IMG/VR virus record: IMGVR_UViG_3300030687_000037
Location: 1-40,483 of that record
Reading direction: 5' to 3' (one strand)
Length of the DNA stretch: 40,483 bases
Source of the DNA: a virus
The position numbers were made by a program, and so were the translations under genes. Under the pieces are notes generated by a model. The model made no database searches and was not told the origin of the DNA. It saw only the letters and a program-made list of their open reading frames with translations. This document shows positions 35,061 to 40,483 of this stretch, in pieces (within the stretch, counting starts at the first letter, position 1; the number at the start of each line of letters is the position of its first letter).

Positions 35061-35377
35061 TGGCCGATCAGACAGAAGAGGAATTGATGGCCGAGCTGGA
35101 AGCCGAAGAGCTTCGCAAGGAAGCTGACGCAGAGAACGTCAGTCGGGATGCTGAGAAGCTGGCGGTCCCAGAGTCCCTTGAGAACCCATTCGTCTACGAG
35201 GATGAGCCCGAGCGCAAAGCATGGGCAGGCGCACTTGTTGAACTCGATGGCTTCACTGACGAACGTCACGCGATCCATCAGCGCCTGGCTGAGATCAAGC
35301 CGTTCCTTAAAGTCGCGATCGATAAGTCAAACGGCGACACCAAGGAATTCCTGATCGGTCTTTCCTACCACCTCTAA
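35060..35377 (+). CDS. Acidic hypothetical protein
   Basis: A 105-residue, Glu-rich, helical protein (EELMAELEAEELRKEADAE). TAATG junction upstream. Placed between portal and protease. Scaffold-like composition, but function unknown. Confidence 0.7.
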   Translation: MADQTEEELMAELEAEELRKEADAENVSRDAEKLAVPESLENPFVYEDEPERKAWAGALVELDGFTDERHAIHQRLAEIKPFLKVAIDKSNGDTKEFLIGLSYHL

Positions 35378-35392
35378 GGGGCTTCGCCCACC

Positions 35393-36628
35393 ATGAACGT
35401 AAAACTAGACAAGAAGGGCATCGCAGCCCTCGCAGACGATCAGTTCGCAGTTCCTGGCAAGCGCAAGCTTCGTATCAACGACGCTCACAATACCAAGCTC
35501 TCTTGGTACAACGTCGAGAACACGCAAGGGCTTTCAATCGACGAGAAGCGCGAAGCTCGTCACCTAATCATCGCTCGTGCTGTCGAACTAGATGTCGACA
35601 CCAGCGACTGGCATAAGTTGAAAGCCATCAGCCTTGAGGCAATGGCGCTCAACATCTCCAATTCAGATCACCCGAACAAGATGCCGTTCTCTGGCATCCT
35701 GACGCGACTTGATCAGCCGTCCGACGGCGCCCCTGGTGGCGCGCACGGGCGTCGGATCATCGTCACTGCCGGAGCAGCGGAGAGGGCACTTTCCTCTCTG
35801 ATGGGTATGGCGGTCAACTTCACTCCTTCGTTCGACGGTCACGATGCCCAGGAAAAGATTGGCATCATCACGTCAGCCAACATCGTTGGCAACGCGATCG
35901 CGATCGAGGGCTTCATCTACGCAGCCGATTTTCCAGAGACGGCGGCACTCATCAAAGATCTCAAGAAAGTCCTGGGCTTCAGCTTTGAAGCGCAACGTCT
36001 GACGATCGAAGACCCGAGCGCCGACATTCTCACGATCACCGATCTGTCTTTCACCGGCGCAGCGATTCTCCGCAAGGACAAGGCTGCCTACACAACCACA
36101 TCGCTTGCGGCATCCGCCGAAGCAGGAGAAATAAAAATGACCCCCGAAGAACTGAAGGTAATCCTGGACGGCGCGCTCAAGCCTTTCGGCGATCGCCTCA
36201 CCAAGATCGAAGCCGGTGCAGCCACTGTCGTTGCGCCCGCCGTGGTCGACGTCAAGGCTGCCGTCAAGGAAGCACTCGATCAGGCCGCTGAAGTGCAGCG
36301 CATCGCTGCCGCGCAGACCCTTGCGATCGAGACAGCCGTCAAGACTGCCGTCGAAGCCGCCACCAAGCCGCTCGTCGATCAGCTCGCCGCTGCGGAGACG
36401 AAGGCCAAGGATGCTGAAGCGAAGGCTATCGCCGCTGCCGCCGCTCCCGATCGCAAAACCGTCAGCCCGATGATCACCAGCTTGCTTGCCAGGGCGTCTA
36501 TCACGCTGCCCGAGGGCGACGCGAAGCTCAAGGTCTCCGAACTCGACGTCTCACTCAAGGCGGCTGGTCTCAACATGGATCAACGCATGACGCTCAAGCA
36601 AGAGCTGTCGCGTTTGGGCGCTCTGTAA
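35393..36628 (+). CDS. Prohead protease with C-terminal scaffold domain
   Basis: A 411-residue protein. The N-terminal 70 residues (FAVPGKRKLRINDAHNTKLSW) match the prohead-protease N-terminal region seen in siphoviruses. Residues about 95-235 (SGILTRLDQPSDG, FDGHDAQEKIG, IEGFIYAADFP, LGFSFEAQ) are the serine-protease-like core. Residues 249-411 are an Ala/Lys/Glu-rich coiled coil of scaffold type. The protease processes capsid proteins during maturation. An internal start at 36137 probably makes the scaffold alone. Confidence 0.82.
   Translation: MNVKLDKKGIAALADDQFAVPGKRKLRINDAHNTKLSWYNVENTQGLSIDEKREARHLIIARAVELDVDTSDWHKLKAISLEAMALNISNSDHPNKMPFSGILTRLDQPSDGAPGGAHGRRIIVTAGAAERALSSLMGMAVNFTPSFDGHDAQEKIGIITSANIVGNAIAIEGFIYAADFPETAALIKDLKKVLGFSFEAQRLTIEDPSADILTITDLSFTGAAILRKDKAAYTTTSLAASAEAGEIKMTPEELKVILDGALKPFGDRLTKIEAGAATVVAPAVVDVKAAVKEALDQAAEVQRIAAAQTLAIETAVKTAVEAATKPLVDQLAAAETKAKDAEAKAIAAAAAPDRKTVSPMITSLLARASITLPEGDAKLKVSELDVSLKAAGLNMDQRMTLKQELSRLGAL
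36137..36628 (+). CDS. Nested scaffold protein (internal in-frame start)
   Basis: An in-frame ATG at 36137 is preceded by GCAGGAG at eight bases, as good as any start in the block, and gives a 163-residue coiled-coil protein identical to the protease C-terminus (MTPEELKVILDGALKPF). This is the arrangement of lambda C and Nu3. Confidence 0.6.
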   Translation: MTPEELKVILDGALKPFGDRLTKIEAGAATVVAPAVVDVKAAVKEALDQAAEVQRIAAAQTLAIETAVKTAVEAATKPLVDQLAAAETKAKDAEAKAIAAAAAPDRKTVSPMITSLLARASITLPEGDAKLKVSELDVSLKAAGLNMDQRMTLKQELSRLGAL

Positions 36629-36653
36629 GAAGCGCGAAAAAGGAATAAGAACA

Positions 36654-37664
36654 ATGTCTTTCATTCAGCCCGCCAAGTTCGTTGACCAGATCACTGCCGC
36701 CGCCGATTTCCTCGGCAACGGCGCCATCGAAATCAACAAGTACGAATCCGAGATCTACGACATCATTCGTCGGAACTCGATCTTCCTTCAGCGCGTCAGC
36801 CGCAAGCTTGCGACGGGTCATCCCCATCGTTACTTCGAGCAGACCGCGATTGCGACCGCAGCGTTCACCGATCCGCGCAACATCACCCCGACCGCAACTG
36901 GTCCGGCGCGTGTTGAGCGTTCGGCCTACGTTAAGGCGATCGTCAACCAGACGAACCTGTCGCTGTTCGACGTCGAAGTTACCCGTCAGCAGGGCCAGTT
37001 CGCTGCAGTCGAAGCCAAGGACATTCAGGACATCCTGAACTCCGTCATCGTGGCGTCGGCTTCCGGCGTTTGGACCGGCACCGATACGTCGCTGACGATC
37101 CCCACCACGACCCAGTACGTCTCGGCTCTGACCCAGATCACCACCACGGGTCAGGTCGTGAACGGCGCCTCCATCATCGACGGCATCAAGAGCCAGGTCG
37201 CCCAGATGGTTGCGAATACCACCTACGTAATCCGACCGACCGCGATCTACATCGATCCGATCCTCGGTGACTATCTCGATCGTGAAGCCAAGGCGTCGCA
37301 GATCACCTTCGACAAGGTCGAAGTGACTGCCGGCGTGATGGTTCGCGCGATCCAGACGCAGGCCGGCCCGATCCCCTTGGTTGTGGATCCGTTCCTGTCC
37401 GCGGCGATCTCTGCGGCGGGCGTCTCGGCGTATGGCTTCTCGGCGGTCCCGACCGCGCTGAAGGGCTACTACGCTGTCATCGTGACAGAGGCCGACATCG
37501 AGATGGCCGTCATCTCTGGCGGAGACGGCAATATGAGCCCGCGTCTGTTCCAGCTCGGTCTGCTGTCCGGGTTGCAGGGCCAGTACGTCGGCATCGTGTT
37601 CGACAACCTGATCGTGAAGGGCGCGACTTACGCGCACCGCCTGGTCCAGGTTCTGCGTCCGTAA
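36654..37664 (+). CDS. Major capsid protein
   Basis: A 336-residue protein with the HK97-like pattern: an N-terminal helical arm, the ERSAYVKAIVNQTNLSLFDVEVTRQ spine, TTYVIRPTAIYIDPIL, and a Gly-rich end (LGLLSGLQGQYVGIVFDN). It follows the protease/scaffold gene and precedes a strong terminator, as expected for the most highly expressed gene of the block. The start codon has AAGGA upstream. Confidence 0.88.
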   Translation: MSFIQPAKFVDQITAAADFLGNGAIEINKYESEIYDIIRRNSIFLQRVSRKLATGHPHRYFEQTAIATAAFTDPRNITPTATGPARVERSAYVKAIVNQTNLSLFDVEVTRQQGQFAAVEAKDIQDILNSVIVASASGVWTGTDTSLTIPTTTQYVSALTQITTTGQVVNGASIIDGIKSQVAQMVANTTYVIRPTAIYIDPILGDYLDREAKASQITFDKVEVTAGVMVRAIQTQAGPIPLVVDPFLSAAISAAGVSAYGFSAVPTALKGYYAVIVTEADIEMAVISGGDGNMSPRLFQLGLLSGLQGQYVGIVFDNLIVKGATYAHRLVQVLRP

Positions 37665-37729
37665 TAACTCGGGAAGAGTTGTCGCTTCGGGGACATTAGC
37701 CTCACAAGCCTCTTCCAGAGTCTAAACAC

Positions 37730-37760
37730 ACCCTCGGTGAGAAATCACCGGGGGTTTTTT
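37730..37760 (+). terminator. Strong terminator after the capsid gene
   Basis: CCCTCGGTGA and TCACCGGGGG arms around a GAAA tetraloop, then a T run (37755-37760). Nearby 37670-37720 holds a further GGAAGAG/CTCTTCC inverted pair. Confidence 0.88.
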
Positions 37761-37787
37761 ATTACCCGTCTTTAAACAGGAGTTTCC

Positions 37788-38042
37788 ATGCACGTCTACG
37801 CCACCGGCGCCAAAGCCGTGAAGCAAAAATCATTCATCATGAGCATCTGTCCGGCCAAGCACCTCGAGGGCCAGGGTGAGATGCCATCCGATTGGGTGGA
37901 CGATAAGAACGCGCCCCTGGAATTCAACGTCGAGTTCGTCTTCGGCAAAGCGGATGTCCCCGACTCCATCGGGAAGTATCTCGTGAAACATCAGTTGGCG
38001 AAGAAGTCCCGGCTGATCTTGCCCGAGCTTCTGACCGCATAA
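37788..38042 (+). CDS. Small hypothetical head protein
   Basis: An 84-residue protein starting MHVYATGAKAVKQKS. Compact alpha/beta composition with one cysteine. CAGGAG lies seven bases before the ATG. Follows the capsid terminator. Function unknown; a head completion role is possible by position. Confidence 0.7.
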   Translation: MHVYATGAKAVKQKSFIMSICPAKHLEGQGEMPSDWVDDKNAPLEFNVEFVFGKADVPDSIGKYLVKHQLAKKSRLILPELLTA

Positions 38043-38051
38043 GGAATCCAC

Positions 38052-38456
38052 ATGCCTCAGGTCTCATCCGAAATAAATGATCAATACTGGGAGCCGGTCG
38101 CCACAGGCCCGGTAGCGCAGTGCGATCTGAGTGTCTCGGCAACTACTCCGCCGCCCACGACGATCGCTGCTGCCGGTAGCTACGTGTCGAACGTTATCGC
38201 GAGTGACGGCTTCAAGGCACTCTCTTGTGCTGTTCTGTCATCGCAGGCCGGTGCAGTTTCGATCCAGCGTTACGTCGATAAGGTTGGTACGCTTCCCCAG
38301 GGCGCGCCCATCTCTTCCACGCTCGTCGCCGCCACCGCGAACGTTGTGAACTCAAACGATGGACTCCCGTTCCAGTCGTTCAAGGTCACCATCACCAACA
38401 CCGGCGGGTCCACTGCAACCATCTCTGGATTTGCGCTTCTTCTGAACGCGGCGTGA
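38052..38456 (+). CDS. Beta-rich structural hypothetical protein
   Basis: A 134-residue Thr/Ser/Val-rich protein with beta-sandwich character (ISSTLVAATANVVN, FKVTITNTGGSTATISGF). Typical of head decoration or minor tail proteins. AAGGA upstream of the ATG. Exact role unknown. Confidence 0.72.
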   Translation: MPQVSSEINDQYWEPVATGPVAQCDLSVSATTPPPTTIAAAGSYVSNVIASDGFKALSCAVLSSQAGAVSIQRYVDKVGTLPQGAPISSTLVAATANVVNSNDGLPFQSFKVTITNTGGSTATISGFALLLNAA

Positions 38457-38457
38457 T

Positions 38458-39363
38458 ATGGGATCGAATTATCTACAGGGTGTCAACGACGGCTTCGGCC
38501 TTCCTGCCACTCTGCCGGCCGGAGTCGCTCAACTCGCATCGACCCTAATCGATGCCGAGATCAAGCGACCGGAAGGTCTGATCTATACCAAGGACGGCAA
38601 CGGCAATCCTTGCGCCATGGCATCCATGACGCCGAGCTTCACATACAAGCTTGGATCAGCCATCACACCTGGCACCAATGTCGTCGTGACAGTGACTCCG
38701 GCAAATATCAGAGCCGACAGCATCGGTGAAGTCCTTGTCCTCGACTTCGCTAACCCGGCCGCCGTAGAAGCTTGCGTCATCGTAGCTGTCAACGGAACCA
38801 ATCAGATCACGCTCGGCAATGTTCAGTTCAGCCACGCCAGTGGCGCCCTGGCCGACGTCGGTCGTGTCATCAGCGAAGATCGCACCACGCCAAGTAAGCG
38901 TTCAATCGTTCGCGTGGCCAAGTTTCCGCTCGTAAGCGTCGTCTCGATGCTTGGCCGGTACTCCTACGGGCGCCGGTCTGATCAGGTCGGCGGTCTCTAT
39001 CAGGACATGAACCTGTTGGCGTCGATCCAGTCCTTCGGCGGTCCGCCGCCGTGGATACCGATCGCGATCCCGCCGTCATCCTGGTCGGATGCGACCGGTG
39101 AGATCTGGGTGCCGGCTGGTGAACTGCTCTCCTATTACTCCGACGTTCGCATCAAGTACGTCGCAGGATATCCGACCGTACCTGATCCGGTGGCACGCGC
39201 AGCCGCACAGATAGCATCAGGTCTAATCCAGACATCAAATCTAAGCGGCGGTCTTCAGAGGATCACAGCCGGCGACACCACGATGATGCGGTTCGCGGCA
39301 ACGACTCTCGACAACGACGTCAAGAAGTTGCTGGACCCGTTCCGCGCGCGGACCACATTCTAA
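38458..39363 (+). CDS. Head-tail connector-like protein
   Basis: A 301-residue protein. The C-terminal region (KYVAGYPTVPDPVARAAAQIASGLI) matches the pattern of phage head-tail connector proteins (gp6-like, with a conserved GYP-x-x-P). The N-terminal part is beta-rich. It starts one base after the previous stop. It probably joins the portal to the tail. Confidence 0.68.
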   Translation: MGSNYLQGVNDGFGLPATLPAGVAQLASTLIDAEIKRPEGLIYTKDGNGNPCAMASMTPSFTYKLGSAITPGTNVVVTVTPANIRADSIGEVLVLDFANPAAVEACVIVAVNGTNQITLGNVQFSHASGALADVGRVISEDRTTPSKRSIVRVAKFPLVSVVSMLGRYSYGRRSDQVGGLYQDMNLLASIQSFGGPPPWIPIAIPPSSWSDATGEIWVPAGELLSYYSDVRIKYVAGYPTVPDPVARAAAQIASGLIQTSNLSGGLQRITAGDTTMMRFAATTLDNDVKKLLDPFRARTTF

Positions 39364-39393
39364 TCCAATCCCCAACATCAAGGAATTTCTCTC

Positions 39394-39618
39394 ATGGGCG
39401 TCAAGGCAAACCTCACTGCTATCACCTTCACGACTGGCGGCAAGAACCAGGCTGAAATCGCTGCGTGCGATCTCCCTGGCATCATGCTCGAGGTCGAACT
39501 CGCGATTGCTGAGTGCATCACCAAGCTCACCTATCTTGTCAACGATGTGCTGACGCCGTCGGGCACCGAGTCTTCGAACATCACCACGGTCAACACCGCC
39601 ATCTCCGCGCTGTCGTAA
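39394..39618 (+). CDS. Small hypothetical protein
   Basis: A 74-residue protein starting MGVKANLTAITFTTG. Beta-strand start, then two helical segments with Cys residues. AAGGA lies eleven bases upstream. Placed between connector and tail genes. Function unknown. Confidence 0.65.
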   Translation: MGVKANLTAITFTTGGKNQAEIAACDLPGIMLEVELAIAECITKLTYLVNDVLTPSGTESSNITTVNTAISALS

Positions 39619-39627
39619 GGAATCGAA

Positions 39628-40483
39628 ATGACCGGCCTCACGAACTATTCGGCAGACAATCTGCTGAACAACATCACGGGACAGATTGCGCAGCCGGTCA
39701 CGCCGTCTGTGTTCATGGCGCTGTTCACGGCGGTCGGTACTGACGCCGGCACCGGCTTCACCGAAGTCTCGACGTCCGGTACCGCGTATGCTCGTACGCA
39801 GGTTGCCGGCTCCGTTGCGGCTACTGCGTCGTTCACGACCGGCTCGGCGAACGTCACCATGACGACCAACCCTGGCTGGGTTGTGCCTGGCATGACCGTC
39901 TACGATACGACCAACTCGCAGGCGATCGGCACTGTCTCGACGTACGTCGGAACCGCGCTGGTCCTCACGGCCAACGCTCTGCATGCGTCTTCCGGCTCGA
40001 CCGACAGCTTGACGTTCTCGGCGTTCCCGAATGCCAGCGGCACTGCACCGTCGTCCACGACCAATGGCGCTGCTGTAGCGTACGCGGCTGCCACGGGCGC
40101 CGGCTTCGGTACGGTCATCGCTTGGGGTCTCTACGACGCTCTGACCGCGGGCGATCTTCTGGCTTGGGATTTCCTGGGCAACTTCCCCTGGTTGCCGTTC
40201 GAGGTTCCGACCGCGAGCAACCTAGTGTCCGTCAAGGCCAACGGGTTTGCCAGCAACGATCCGATCGTGTTCACAGCGGAGTACGGCGGGACTCTTCCGA
40301 CGCTCTCCACGGGCACCTGGACGGGCTACACCGTGAACTTCGTTGCCACGCCCGCGACCGACGCCATCAACGTCGACACCACTACGGGCCCGGCGACCGC
40401 TTGCGTCACAACCAGCTCCGGCTCTGGCATGCTGCGAAAGATCGTGCAGCAGTCGATCCCGGCTGGCGTAACGCCGTCGTTCG
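39628..40483 (+). CDS. Tail protein, N-terminal part (runs off window)
   Basis: At least 285 codons. The MTGLTNYSADNLLNNI start followed by SVFMALFTAVGTDAGTGFTEV matches the N-terminal module of phage tail/fibre proteins that begin with this LTNY-A-LL helix and a beta sandwich. The rest is Thr/Ser/Gly-rich beta sequence. The 3' end is outside the window. AAGGAATCGAA lies upstream of the ATG. Confidence 0.8.
   Translation, partial: MTGLTNYSADNLLNNITGQIAQPVTPSVFMALFTAVGTDAGTGFTEVSTSGTAYARTQVAGSVAATASFTTGSANVTMTTNPGWVVPGMTVYDTTNSQAIGTVSTYVGTALVLTANALHASSGSTDSLTFSAFPNASGTAPSSTTNGAAVAYAAATGAGFGTVIAWGLYDALTAGDLLAWDFLGNFPWLPFEVPTASNLVSVKANGFASNDPIVFTAEYGGTLPTLSTGTWTGYTVNFVATPATDAINVDTTTGPATACVTTSSGSGMLRKIVQQSIPAGVTPSF

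Noticed and set aside
36594-37637. Long minus-strand frame opposite the capsid gene
   Set aside because: A shadow of the strongly coding GC-rich capsid gene; composition is Arg/Asp/Gly/Val of the usual antisense type.

Overview
The window is about 40 kb of one tailed-phage genome (temperate, siphovirus-like gene content) of an alphaproteobacterium, most likely a GC-rich member of the Hyphomicrobiales (a Bradyrhizobium- or Rhodopseudomonas-like host is a guess). The clues are a GcrA-like regulator, an initiator-type tRNA-Met of alphaproteobacterial form, a ProQ/FinO protein, and dense head-to-tail packing of genes with ATGA, TGATG and TAATG junctions. Both ends cut through genes.

Region 1 (1-9.5 kb, all minus strand) is a long leftward early operon of mostly small unknown proteins. 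Recognisable members are a C5-cytosine DNA methyltransferase, an exported protein, a TTG-started HTH protein, two tandem CCLGVL-type paralogues, a ProQ/FinO RNA chaperone and a protein with an IS110-type C-terminal transposase domain but no visible DEDD nuclease. Several very short genes (22-46 codons) are translationally coupled to their neighbours. Two unusual non-protein structures lie here: a structured gap at 4.3-4.75 kb with two copies of one hairpin element, and six copies of a modular hairpin (7427-7710 and 8912-9043). In every copy two 10-nt variable segments sit between GGCC and TGCC/TGCT, around a small inner hairpin. I regard this hairpin array as the most interesting object in the window.

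Region 2 (9.5-11.5 kb) is the lysogeny switch: a CI/LexA-like repressor on the minus strand, back-to-back promoters with CCTACC/GGTAGG operators, then a rightward 38-codon membrane leader and a serine recombinase. Matching operators recur near 9.55, 24.03 and 28.4 kb.

Region 3 (11.5-24.1 kb, plus) carries DNA metabolism and regulation: GcrA-like protein, beta-class DNA methyltransferase, DUF4406, a dATP/dGTP diphosphohydrolase-like protein, a ParA-like ATPase with a winged-helix partner, MazG-like proteins, a VRR-NUC nuclease, a PD-(D/E)XK (Cas4/RecB-like) nuclease, and a 938-residue prim-pol/D5-type helicase. ParA plus a resolvase-type recombinase, with no integrase seen here, suggests a plasmid-like prophage.

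Region 4 (24.0-28.4 kb) begins with a strong promoter followed closely by a terminator (a candidate small RNA or antitermination leader). It then holds a leftward accessory operon of small genes with GGAGTGCA minisatellites and a second set of palindromic operators, TACGCAA-N3-TTGCGTA. The adjoining 28.45-29.14 kb gap is AT-rich with repeats and could be an origin or regulatory region.

Region 5 (29.1-40.5 kb, plus) is the late morphogenesis block: small genes, an initiator-like tRNA-Met with an odd acceptor stem, a cold-shock protein, terminase small and large subunits, portal, prohead protease with a nested scaffold start, major capsid protein, small head proteins, a connector-like protein, and the start of a tail protein that runs off the window.
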